From contig OZ038462.1 in NCBI GenBank assembly GCA_964036295.1, positions 13,254,440 through 13,318,439 of the forward strand: a stretch of DNA of 64,000 nt. Direction: 5' to 3'. This document shows positions 54,770-64,000 of this stretch, one piece after another (position 1 is the first letter of the stretch; each line of letters starts with the position of its first letter). Position numbers and translations under genes: made by a program. Under the pieces are notes generated by a model. The model made no database searches, was not told the DNA's origin, and saw nothing but the letters and a program-made list of their open reading frames with translations. The stretch is from Plumapathes pennacea (taxonomy: Eukaryota > Cnidaria > Anthozoa > Antipatharia > Myriopathidae).

Positions 54770-55867
54770 ATGTCAATTGCAGAAATACTTAATCCAACTA
54801 GGAAACCGAAGCTGTCGAGGGCAATGAAGGCAGAGAGAACAATTCATAGAACGACGTTTACACCATCATCTGCTAAGCCTAGGGAAACGATTTATGTTGA
54901 CGTTCCAAAATTAAATAAAAATATGGTATTTGTTCCTAAAAGCATGTTTTTGAGGTTTAAGATTGATGTAGAAAATGGGGATGCTGATAACCATCTTGTT
55001 CAAAATGTATCAAGAAACTTAGTGAAACAAATGAAAATTACATTTGGCGGAAAAACTATTTGTGATACGGACAGATACGACATTTTTCATGGGTACCATG
55101 ACATGCTAATGTGTGAGGAAGATGTAAAAAGAGGAGTAATGAGTGAAGATAAAAGAAAAGCCACGGCGAAAGGGTCTAGTGGTAATGAAAAGGAGTTAAA
55201 ACAAACTAAGACAACTTATGATGAAAGATATCACGTTCCTTTATCTCATCCAGTTTTAGATGATCACGGTGTTTATTATCAAAGTGGGTTGAAATCAGAA
55301 TTGAAATTTGAGATAACACTACCTCCAGCTTCTGCGATAGTAAAAACGCCAGACGATACAAAAGGGCATGGTTATGAATTAAAAGAAATAGAATTAGAAT
55401 ATGCAACTATCGAAGACAAAAATTTAGCCACAATTGCTAGTAACGCTTCTCAAAACGGGAGAACTTTCTATTATGAGGATGTTCATTATTTCAAAAGAAT
55501 ACCAAAGATTGACATTGGTTCTGGATCTACTATTAATCTTCATATAACTACACCAAGAAGTTGTATGAAAGGAATCATGCTGTTATTTTTGAAGGAATTT
55601 GATTCAGGTAAAAGAGACGCCGAGGAGTTTGTTAATCCTCTCGTTAATTCTGTTAAAGTATCTATCAATGGTGTTCCGAACAAGTTATTTTCAGATGAAA
55701 TTTTACGAGAAGACCTTTGGCCAATGATTTTGAAAAGATTTGATTATGGAGGGGATCATTTCAAGGAAATACTTGACTCTATTGGAACTGCATATAAACA
55801 ATACTGAAAACCATCTACTAAAAATGACTTTCATAACGACAAATTTGCTTTGTGGGTTGATTTAAGG
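54770..55867 (+). pseudogene. Polinton E: probable capsid protein, 3'-truncated
   Basis: The genuine ATG is 54770 (SIAEILNPTRKPKLSRAMKA), by alignment with copies C and D; an upstream ATG at 54746 is in the promoter. The frame is open to 55807 and carries all the conserved blocks (DDHGVYYQSG, HGYELKEIELEYATIED, NSVKVSINGVPNKLF). A small insertion near 55770 disrupts it after DHFKEI; the reading returns as DFHNDKFALWVDLR and then ends in unrelated DNA at about 55868. The last ~60 codons are lost. Confidence 0.65.
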
Positions 55868-57833
55868 TGGCTCCATAGGGTTTTCAGGCGCAATTTCGCG
55901 TGGGAACCAAAATCACAATGAAATAAAAACCCGACTTTCGTAATTCTTTGAAGAAAATCTGAATTTAACAGGAAATTCTAAAAACTCGGAATAAACAGTT
56001 TACGATGCGTGCACGACGAAGAAACCAAACTTGCAAGCCTTTCAATCAAACTAAGTACACGCCGGCTTTACTTGATTGCCGATCTTTATCACTTTGCCTT
56101 TGAGTGTATATAACTCTATTGAATTAGTTTGAAAGTATTTTTTCTGCACATCCTGTCAGGCCAATAACTAAACAAGCAACACACGATGAAGAAGTTTTAC
56201 AATTCAGATTTTATTTTGTTTGACTTTGAAATGAACAGCCGTGGCAAACGCGGCTCGAACGGTCATTTCGGCAATCATCAGTTGCAATGGACAAACCAGC
56301 ACATTCGGCCTAGTCACAACACCAGTGACAGCAATTCTTGGAAGTAAGCAAACTTATACAGAAATTATTGGCGTTGTTATGAAGCTTTGCAAATCCTACT
56401 AACCTGCAGAGTTTGATCCCGTGTCAGTCTGGCATATTATCTCAGGTGAGCAGTCGCAAAACTAAATATTCACGAACTGTACTGAATAAGTATGAATGAA
56501 CTTGATGGGACACAACTGCCAACAAACTTGTTGGGAGCTAGTGGACTAGCATACGACGGCTTGAACTGGCGACTTCCGAACGGTCTTCACGGCTTTGTAT
56601 TGAAAAGGATTGAGTTGTTGAACAGCAAATTCAAGTTCGAGACTTCGCCAACAGTAGTTCGCACAGCATAATTCGTGGCTGACATATCCAGTACGAGTTT
56701 CTCAAGACAGAAATTCAGGAATTGCATGGTGTTTCCTTTTAGCTTCGCACCAAGAAAACTTGCTGTACTTGCAGGCGTGCGATCGCCGCTTTCTCCTCGT
56801 GTTTACAATTACGGCTAACGCATGCGCACTTGTCGATCTTGTCGAGTCATTATTTTGCATTTGATGGCGCAATACGCACGTAAAATATCAAGTTTTTCTC
56901 TGCATTTTTCTCGAGTTTCCTTCGGTGAATCTGTCTTAAATTTTGCAGGCAAACGAAGATTATATCCGGTTTTGCAATATTTGATTTTAATGGAAATTTA
57001 ATTTATGGAGCAGAATTTTTTTTATTTGCAAAAAACTTAAATTGTTAATTAGCTCGAAATCCGCTTCTCTAACCCCAACTTTTTTTCAGTTATGTTTACC
57101 TTATAAAAATCTCTAAACATACTGAAAGTTTCAGAAAAATTCACCAAAGAAAACTCCAGAAAATAGAGCAGAAAGTTTGAAAATGGGGTCATATGAAACT
57201 CACTCTTAACAAAAGGTCTTATGACGTAACTACTGCCACGCCCATAACAATTTCTCACTCAGAATTCTTGTGTTTTTGCACCTTTTCTTCTCGCGCTCGC
57301 TTATCGTTTGAAAAGTTGTCAATGCACCTCCGGATTTTAAAAATATAACATTCTGGCTTTCCAAAACAATATTTTTTAGGCTAAAACATTATATTCTAGC
57401 TGCGGGTTTTTGAGGGTCTTTTCGATCAGTTCGGCCAAAATTAATAAGGCGTTCCGCGCCGTTTGAGCAGTGCGGCTCAAAGATTGGGCTCTAATTCTTC
57501 TGCGCAAGCGTGTATCTCAAATGCACCGCCAGATTCGAAAAGAGCATTAATTTTGGCGCAATTTGGTATATTACAAAGTCAAATTAGGTAAAATTTGAGT
57601 GCGGGAATAAGGTTTTCAAAAGTCCCAATCTGTTTATTTTGGTAATATTGGTCAGCGCGTTGTGTGTTGAAGCGGCCGGAGAGGAATCAAGTTCGGAAGG
57701 CGCCTTCGGAGCAGAGGTTCCATCATTCAGCCACGAAATAAACAAGTAAATGACTTTCATACTGGTCTCTTCTCCTTTTTAGCTGATTTATAAGTTAGTT
57801 CCTCAACTTCTACCTTCCAGTTTCCTGATTTAC
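55868..57833. other. Anonymous intergenic or intronic DNA
   Basis: I find no supported gene, RNA or repeat here. Short ORFs have no motif. The AT-rich stretch near 56990-57060 and the pyrimidine-rich end near 57765-57830 are the only compositional features; the latter could be a splice-acceptor tract for the frame starting at 57834. Confidence 0.4.
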
Positions 57834-58029
57834 ACAGTCTCGAAGAAAATAGAAGGGGAAAGAGGGGGAAATGACGAGTCTGTTCTTGCTGCTATTATAC
57901 AGAAAGTATTCGACGATTCCGGTATACGTGGGATCAGTATCAACGACCGCATAATAGTAGTATGGGGTCCGAAAAATGACCCAATTTGCATACTAATGAG
58001 ATGCCTTACCCCCACCCCCTGGGGATGGT
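57834..58029 (+). other. Candidate exon or retroelement fragment
   Basis: After a polypyrimidine tract and TTTACACAG, an open plus-strand frame reads KKIEGERGGNDESVLAAIIQ, then DDSGIRGISINDRIIVVWGP and stops about 58029. The codon pattern looks protein-like, with charged and aliphatic alternation. No family recognised. Confidence 0.3.
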
Positions 58030-58315
58030 TTTTGTCACCCTAAAAATGGGAACTGAGGGGGTGGGGTTGACCGGAAGTGGAAAAGGGGTGTGCAAAGGGC
58101 GCCCTGGGGAGAGGGGGTAGTGGTGGAATAGGAGTTTTACTTACCATAGTGAGGTCAGGCCTTTTTTGCTTCGATGGGTTAATTTTATTTTTGGTCATTG
58201 TCGGACCGGGGATTCGAACTGTGGAAAGTTGAGAAGGGTTGCGGGTTAGAGGGAATAGGGGTTACACAGGGCGCCACAGCGCACCACCCGAGACAGAGTG
58301 AAGAAATAAAAGTTT
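58030..58315. other. G-rich non-coding stretch
   Basis: Purine- and G-rich DNA (for example GAGGGGGTGGGG, near 58050) with a tRNA T-arm-like word GGGGATTCGAACTG near 58209. No complete tRNA fold found. Confidence 0.35.
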
Positions 58316-58325
58316 TTATTTGCCA
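58300..58325. terminator. Bidirectional poly(A) signal
   Basis: GAAATAAAAGTTTTTATTTG at about 58305-58323 contains AATAAA on the plus strand and again (AATAAA) on the minus strand. It overlaps the stop of the 58316-58993 ORF. Confidence 0.45.
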
Positions 58326-58993
58326 TGTCCTTTACAAGAGTAGTTGTTTGTACAGGAAAAGCCGTTTAAACCGGTAAAACGGCGGTCTTCACAGCTGGGG
58401 CAAAAAGGTCGTGTTTGGTGAACCAGATTTTGGTAACGACCGCATAGGAGACAATAACTGTGTCCAACAGGATAGATAATGTGCCTTGGAGTAGGAGTGA
58501 TGGTACATCCGTCAGGGGGGCGGGCTGTTGCATATTTCCCGTTTTCGATGTCGTTGACGATGCCTTCAATCTGTTTGACCACACCGGTAGCGATTTCTGA
58601 GTCAGTGTTGAAGGCGTCTGTGTAAGAGGGATTCTCGATTTTTTCGTAGTAGTCTCGAGCGGTGGAATAGTTGGTGACGACCATGTTGAATTTGCGGCGT
58701 TGTAGGTAACGCAACATAGCGTAGATGCAGCAGATGCATTGGCTGTTAGGCGGTGTTTTGCGAGCATCTCGGCATTTGTCGTTTAGCCAGGTCAGGAAGC
58801 GTTCGGGTTTCGAGGGGCTTGCTAGTAGGACATGGAAGCGGACGTGTTCGCTGTCTTCTAGGATGATGTAGGATGGTTTCTGTTCTTCTAGTTCGAGTTG
58901 GTGAACCATCATCCGCGGGTAAATGACTGAGGTCCGTGAGACGATGTAATCGGTCCATTCAACATCGTTTAGTTTAGCGGCAATTCCGATCAT
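58316..58993 (-). CDS. Compact 225-residue zinc-ribbon ORF of unknown origin
   Basis: A single open frame from ATG 58993 to a stop at 58316-58318. It opens MIGIAAKLNDVEWTDYIVSR, has EDSEHVRFHVLLASPSKPER near residue 46, CICCIYAMLRYLQRR near 86, and a C-terminal Cys/His cluster: YCLLCG, FCPSCEDRRF, FSCTNNYSCKGHGK (about residues 180-225). The stop overlaps an AATAAA signal, and AATAAAAACTTTTATTT carries a poly(A) signal on each strand. Compactness and lack of introns suggest a mobile element or an endogenous viral gene, but no hallmark motif is conclusive. Unlike its neighbours it has no visible break. The 5' flank has TTTATATTATTT, TATA-like, about 25 bases upstream. Confidence 0.5.
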   Translation of the reverse strand: MIGIAAKLNDVEWTDYIVSRTSVIYPRMMVHQLELEEQKPSYIILEDSEHVRFHVLLASPSKPERFLTWLNDKCRDARKTPPNSQCICCIYAMLRYLQRRKFNMVVTNYSTARDYYEKIENPSYTDAFNTDSEIATGVVKQIEGIVNDIENGKYATARPPDGCTITPTPRHIIYPVGHSYCLLCGRYQNLVHQTRPFCPSCEDRRFTGLNGFSCTNNYSCKGHGK

Positions 58994-59292
58994 GTTGTAG
59001 TAGCCAGGAAATAATATAAATGTAAAGTGTTAAAAGCCAGCATGCTTTGGAAGATCAGGTAAGGCCTGTGCAAGGTTTCAACTAATTCGCCCATATCATT
59101 TTTTATTTGATTTACTGCATTCATACTATACGGTAGGAGAATCGAGTCTCAAATGTTTGAGATACAGTACATAACGAGGCAAGGAAGGAGACTTGGTTAT
59201 TAATATAAAACGCATTACTCTCGCCGAACAGAATTCTCCATGAGGAAGAATCATGTTTCTGGATTACCCTTGCTGGTTTCAGTAGTTTTGAC
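58994..59292. other. Upstream flank of the zinc-ribbon ORF
   Basis: No gene seen. It includes the TATA-like patch at about 59010-59022. Confidence 0.3.
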
Positions 59293-59681
59293 ATAAATTT
59301 GGTGTACTGGCAAAGACTAAAAGCGATACTGAAGAAACCGTCAAGAAAGCGACAAAAAATGGAGTAAACGTTGAGGATTTGCTATCCCAACAAACCCTTC
59401 CACATGTACAAGTCCCTGATACTCCCAGCCCGTTACACGAGGAGGCTGTTATCCAATTACAGCGTGCCACTGACCCCCTCGGACCTGAGAGTGGTAAAGT
59501 CCTTGTAAATTACCACTCTCAGCTCTCGCACTTTGAGGTCTCAGCTCAGTGGAAGACCCTGAGGAAGGTGCACGATTCTGGTCGGAAAAGGATAAAACTC
59601 AGTAACAATTATGTATGGGAAAACAATTCGACGAAAGCATTACCTGATCTTCGGATGTGCGATCAAGGGCCTCTGTTATAG
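59293..59681 (+). CDS. Hypothetical open frame
   Basis: An open frame from about 59293 (KFGVLAKTKSDTEETVKKAT) through LSQQTLPHVQVPDTPSPLHE and HSQLSHFEVSAQWKTLRKVH to a stop at 59681. Composition is protein-like and hydrophilic. The only ATG used by a simple call is 59379, so this may be an internal exon or a transposon fragment. No family recognised. Confidence 0.35.
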
Positions 59682-59733
59682 CTCTAGAAACAGCAGCGGA
59701 AAGCCGTCTCACCAGGTCCTCTCTGTTTGCCAT
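59644..59733 (-). CDS. Candidate first exon on the minus strand
   Basis: Starts at ATG 59733 (MANREDLVRRLSAAVSRAIT) and ends after 30 codons at CAG followed by a GTAATG donor. It overlaps the plus-strand frame above by 38 bases, so at most one is likely real. Confidence 0.3.
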
Positions 59734-59867
59734 GACGCGAAAATGATTTTCCGCCGACTTCCCGCCAAAATGACAGCAATTTTAGGCGTTTGGGCCTGGG
59801 AGTGAGGTTGCACGCTGACCTCATGTGAGCCATCATCATGTCGGTTTCGCAATCATAAATTGCACAC

Positions 59868-60030
59868 GCTAAATAATATATTTATATATAAATCGCACAT
59901 TGCGACATATATAAATCGCACAATGCGATTTATAAATCGCAAGTTGCGATATATATAAATCGCACGCTGCGATATATAAATCGCACAATGCAATATATAA
60001 ATGGCACATTTGTTCTTGCGATTTATAAAT
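59868..60030. repeat. Short tandem hairpin repeat
   Basis: Six or so ~23-25-bp units of the type ATATATAAATCGCACAATGCG. The core ATCGCACAATGCGAT pairs with itself, so each unit can form a hairpin; ATAAATCGCA recurs throughout. Confidence 0.8.
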
Positions 60031-60284
60031 CCCAGAAGAGCCACATTTTCTGCGGTAGACATTTATATATTGCATCCTTCATTTTACGGGTGATTTATAT
60101 ATCTCAATTTTATGGTTCACGGCCGAAGGCTGACACTTAAATAATAAATTATGCGAAGTTAATTATGCATGACGTCATAGCGCGAGCATTTGGCTGGAAA
60201 GCGGTCGATATTTTCACGCTAAATAGCATCACGGAGGCAAATTAAAGCATCGTTTGGATTGATGATATGTAAAGTAAGTCTTGT

Positions 60285-60740
60285 TTGAAAGAAAGTTATC
60301 GTTTCTGTTTTCAGAATTTTGGTTTAAAAAGGTGCAAAATGAAGTGTCGTGTTGTTAAAAGGCAAAATTTTAGTGGCAAACTTTTGAATTTTGAAATTAT
60401 GGAACGACAATTTCTTGACAAATGTATTCAGTTTGCTTCTGGTGGTGAAAGTAACACAGTGAATAGTTCCCTCAACCTTCCATTTCGATTTACGTTCAAC
60501 TGGTTCGTGCGTTTCTTCGACGTGAATCCGAACCATGCAGCATCGAAAGACGACAAGAAGAATCGAAACCACAACACCACACAAGATGTTGAAAAGTTTA
60601 CTTTTTATATTTCGCGCGGAGCAATTTGTTGCCATAGTTATTATGCTGGCAACCGCGGCCAAATCGCAGGCGCGAACTTTCATGACGTCATGTACAAATT
60701 CAAGACTGCATCCGATTTGCCCACAGGCCGTGAACCATAA
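60285..60740 (+). other. Unrecognised 151-residue open frame
   Basis: Open from 60285 (MKESYRFCFQNFGLKRCKMK), with LNLPFRFTFNWFVRFFDVN. A long frame is open on the opposite strand too (60683-60324). With both strands open and no motif, coding is uncertain. Confidence 0.2.
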
Positions 60741-60901
60741 ATTTCAGTGTCCAGGCATCTACTCGTGATATGTAAATAACACGATTGCTCTGATGTTTTG
60801 CGATTTGTAAATGTCAAGAACACGAACATGGTACACTTTGCAGTTATTTATAAATGTCAAACCTTTGTAGCTTAAATGACAAAAAAATCGCTGAAATTTC
60901 G

Positions 60902-61697
60902 CTAAATAATATTTTTACAGTTGGCGCCCCATAGTTTCTTAGCTGCCAGATCACAGTTTAGGTCCCCTAGAACAATCATCTCCTTTTCCTCGCTGCAAAT
61001 GCAGTCAAACAGGGATTTAAGTTTTGGATTGAAGTACTTTACGGAAATATTTGGTGGGCGATACAATGACGATATCAGGATCTTGCTCTTGTTCGGGAAT
61101 ATAATCTCAAGACAGGTAGTTTCAAGTTCATTAGAATACAAGTCAGTCCTGGGGCGCGCGATGAATTTCGATTTATAGTGAATAGCTGTTCCGCTGTCTC
61201 TCAGTTCATCTTTCCGATCAATTCCTGGCGTCATGCCAGGAATTGTTCAGCCAAGTTTCATTTAGGCAGTGCGTCAAATGGATTTTCATGCAGCAGAATC
61301 TTAAGTTCATCAAGGTGTTTGGGTAAGCTCCGAATATTTAGGTGGCCGATCTTGAGGCCAGGTTTGGACGGGTTAGGAGACACATCCCCTGACAGAAGAG
61401 CCATCAGGGAGGCAATGCAGCCATATTGGATTATCTTAAGAGCCTTGCCTACCCTAGACGTAGGTGGAGCAAAACGTCAATGTAGCGAGAAGGCCTGCTC
61501 GATGTTGCACGGCATGCCACCAAGTTTGCTGGGACTCGTGGTGCCATCAATTCTTTTCCAAGGTGGAAATTTGCGGTACTAGAGTCTTTCCCAGAGACTC
61601 TAGGCAAGGTTCCATCGAGTATAACCAAGAACAGGATTTGAATCAAGAGCTTATGGCGAAAAGGTTGTGGAGCACCAAAACGTGCTCTTACCGCCAT
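60902..61697 (-). pseudogene. CR1-like LINE fragment: 2A-like linker and endonuclease (EEP) N-terminus
   Basis: The minus strand from 61697 reads an unrecognised N-terminal segment (FRHKLLIQILFLVILDGTLP), then after a shift near 61450 IIQYGCIASLMALLSGDVSP and NPSKPG. GLKIGHLNIRSLPKHLDELK follows, the typical start of a non-LTR endonuclease. After another frameshift near 61270 comes DSGTAIHYKSKF, ISSLYRPPN and MIVLGDLNCDL (metal-binding Asn/Asp site). The endonuclease nicks the target for reverse transcription; the reverse transcriptase is missing. The frame ends at 60902. Confidence 0.75.
61360..61389 (-). other. Degenerate 2A-like motif in the LINE
   Basis: GDVSPNPSKP lies between a hydrophobic segment (IASLMALL) and the endonuclease start. 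Several non-LTR elements carry a 2A peptide (GDxExNPGP) here. This copy has lost the NPGP core. Confidence 0.5.
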
Positions 61698-62250
61698 CTT
61701 GTCCCAACTCTTGATAATTGTAACTCGTTATCAACGAAGAACACCAAAGTAACCTTTCGTTCAAGGGCTTCGACATACACAATAATTATACTTCAAGTCT
61801 TGTGGTAATTTATCCAGGCAAATTTAAGATATTGTAAACAACTTAATCGTGTGCATCCACTGCATAACGAGTGTCGATAGAGATGAACGACGGGTTCCTG
61901 TATAAAGTCAACCGACTGAAACAGACACAAAATGATAACTGCATATTTATGCTTGAAACACTCGAGGTATCGGCCAAGAACAAGTATAAACCTTTGGAGC
62001 GTCTTCTGCATTCATACTTTCACCAAAAGCTGTGATTCACAGGCCATAAAATTCCGTGCCTTTAAAGTTCATCAACCTCTTGAAATCTACTTCGTAGTGT
62101 GTATTTAATCATGCCCAAATTTGGAATAAACTTCCTTATTTGGAATTCTATTGTTGCCACAGCTATGACTGATGGACTGACTGACGCAGTCTTGGCTGCA
62201 ATAAGGTCTCGCTTCCCACTTTCAGTGGGACGCTGACCTTAAAAATGTAT
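61698..62250. other. Non-coding stretch
   Basis: No gene, RNA or repeat that I can support. Confidence 0.35.
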
Positions 62251-62413
62251 CCCTTTGCGCCAGATGGGTCATATAATCAAAATCTACCATGTGACTGAAA
62301 ATTCATCTCCTTTTTGAGTTGTTTTGGCTTTCTGAGTGCCAAAATGGAAAGAGCATCGAAAAATATGTAGAAACGCAAAATTTGGTCATGAGTGACCCAT
62401 CTGGCGCAAAGGG
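62251..62413. mobile_element. 163-bp MITE with perfect 21-bp terminal inverted repeats
   Basis: CCCTTTGCGCCAGATGGGTC(A) at 62251-62271 is the exact reverse complement of 62393-62413. The 121-bp interior has no ORF. The flanks show no clear target duplication, so the superfamily is unknown. Confidence 0.75.
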
Positions 62414-64000
62414 CCTATTCCAAGGGACACGGCGGACGTACCTTGGTCTGATTGGCCAATACACCTTTTGTCCATTCACAAGTTAATTGGGAAGCAAAAA
62501 ACAAAACAAAAAACAACAACAACAAAAAAAAAAACAGAATAAAATGATCGAGACTGTTTCGTCATAAAACAACATTTGATAATCACGGCCTTCTTTGCTT
62601 TGTGAGTTTTCTTACATAAGATAGAGAGGGGGGGATGGGAATGGGGTGGATCGCGCTCGGACCTGAGCCCCTCCCCTCTCCCGGGAGAGCCACTATGCAG
62701 CCTGCGTAAACCAAAAGAAGCTGGCCACTCAGAAAAGAACTCCCTTTATTGATATAGTATAAATTATACATTATAATCATCTTAACACTTTGAACGCCAG
62801 GCTTGACCCAGTGTTAACCAGATTATTTTTCTCACGCTGATGGCTAACAAACTGCAGTTTTCATTGACAACTAGCTAAAAGTTTGCACTGGTTCACAATA
62901 TAGCAAGGAAATCGTTTTGTGAACGAGAGCTTCTCAATTTCAGGTGTAAAAATAACAAAAATGGTTAGACCTAGCCACGGACCACAATCTTTTCAGCGAC
63001 TGACATTTTCAGTCAAACCCAAACAGTTGAAAACAATACAGCAATGTGATAGCAGGCTTTGCTGCTTACGGTCTAAAACTATAATTTTACCTTTTTATGG
63101 TTCACGGTTTATGGTTTATGGTTCACCTATGATTCACGGTTTTCTTTGCCTGGAACATAAATCAGATTCAATTCGATAAGTTCTGCAGAGTGTTTACATG
63201 TTAGACCAATTTCAGTACACATCAAAACACTATAATCCACCTGCATGGACAAATAATTTTGCAATTGTCCTGCCTTTATCAGATTAGAACCGGTTTAGAG
63301 GGGCTAGAATGATCCCACGTTGTAAAATTCATGCGAAGTTGGGTATCGCATTGATCCCTGGCTTCTTGGCAGATCTAAATCTCTCAACTACTGGCTTATT
63401 ATTAGGGCCGTTTCGGAAGACTGTTGAATACCAAAACCAAACTAAGCATACCACCCATCACAGAGGGCTGTAAGAAACACTTTCAACCAATTGGAAGCCA
63501 AAATAATACCGCCGATTTACTTTAAAGAAGAAACCAATCAGAAGTGCAAGGAAACGCCATCGCTACTGGCTCTTTTGCGTAGAATATCGCAATCAAGTTT
63601 TGCATTTGCTTTTGATTGGTCATGCTTGTTGGACCAGTCGGAAAGCGTAGCAAACGCAAAACCAAAGCAATCACACGATTACTTTCGATAGCCATCCGAA
63701 AACGGGACCAGACCGTGCAGGCCTGTTTAATAAAGTCAGTATTTACAAGATTAGAGTATTTTGGCTATTTTGGTAAGTTCAGGTCCGCTTGCTTCTCGAC
63801 CGTAGCTGCCGTGTCATGATCTTAGTGGCTGGATCCAATTCTTGTTCCTTTGCACTTTCAAACCCAGCCTGGTGACAGTAGACAAAAACACTTACGGAAA
63901 ACCGCTTATAAACATTTACATGCACCAGTCACAATCCAAACAAAGAGTGACAACAATAAGGCTTGAAATAAACCATTCTCTTCTGTCCAGGAAGTGCAAG
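62414..64000. other. Anonymous DNA with simple repeats
   Basis: An A-rich run (about 62495-62540, with CAACAACAACAAAAAA) and a small tandem repeat of TATGGTTCACGGTTTATGGT type (about 63097-63140). The rest shows no gene that I can support. Confidence 0.4.

Noticed and set aside
58205-58225. tRNA T-arm-like word GGGGATTCGAACTG
   Set aside because: The stem is not complementary and no D-arm, anticodon arm or acceptor stem could be placed around it.
60285-60740. 151-residue ORF as a gene
   Set aside because: A long frame is open on the other strand as well and no motif was seen; listed only as an uncertain frame.

Overview
The window looks like repeat-rich nuclear DNA of a marine invertebrate, most likely a cnidarian (coral or anemone type). 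This is inference from spliced genes, AT-rich Polinton/adintovirus-like elements, DUF6570-type Helitrons, a CR1-like LINE with a 2A-like motif, and a C2H2-bearing transposase-like family that I associate with cnidarians. I found no intact housekeeping gene, no rRNA or tRNA and no CRISPR. Almost everything recognisable is a mobile element, and nearly all are broken by single-base indels, stops, truncations or nesting.

Layout. 1-2825: a decayed Polinton PolB fragment (A), then the left end of another Polinton (B). 2826-8071: foreign DNA carrying a frameshifted DDE-type transposase-like pseudogene. 8072-19690: Polinton C, the most complete copy: PolB, divergent integrase, capsid-like gene, packaging ATPase, then eight or more small late genes, mostly membrane proteins, and a large late protein. 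19691-36940: a giant inverted duplication of a chimeric Helitron (main arms 6512 bp each) around a 1.05-kb spacer that holds another Polinton left end. 36941-37343: a truncated protein-kinase fragment. 37766-38612: a ~163-bp hairpin satellite. 38613-43490: a third Helitron copy (PIF1 helicase plus Rep), split by a 2.67-kb insertion. 43514-54141: Polinton D, whose PolB is split by a TTAA-flanked 4.4-kb fold-back element with 2002-bp inverted repeats. 54142-55867: Polinton fragment E (integrase and capsid-like gene). 55868-64000: mostly anonymous DNA with a compact zinc-ribbon ORF, candidate exons, a small hairpin repeat, a LINE fragment and a MITE.

How the parts relate. Polintons encode a protein-primed DNA polymerase, a retroviral-type integrase, capsid proteins and a genome-packaging ATPase; copies C and D keep this order, and C, D and E all keep the divergent integrase/capsid promoter. 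The Helitron copies replicate through an HUH Rep and a PIF1 helicase. In the duplicated copies the helicase has been replaced by an unrelated spliced gene. Its disabling frameshifts are shared by both arms, so it was already dead before the inversion-duplication. All coordinates of degenerate genes are approximate where frames shift.
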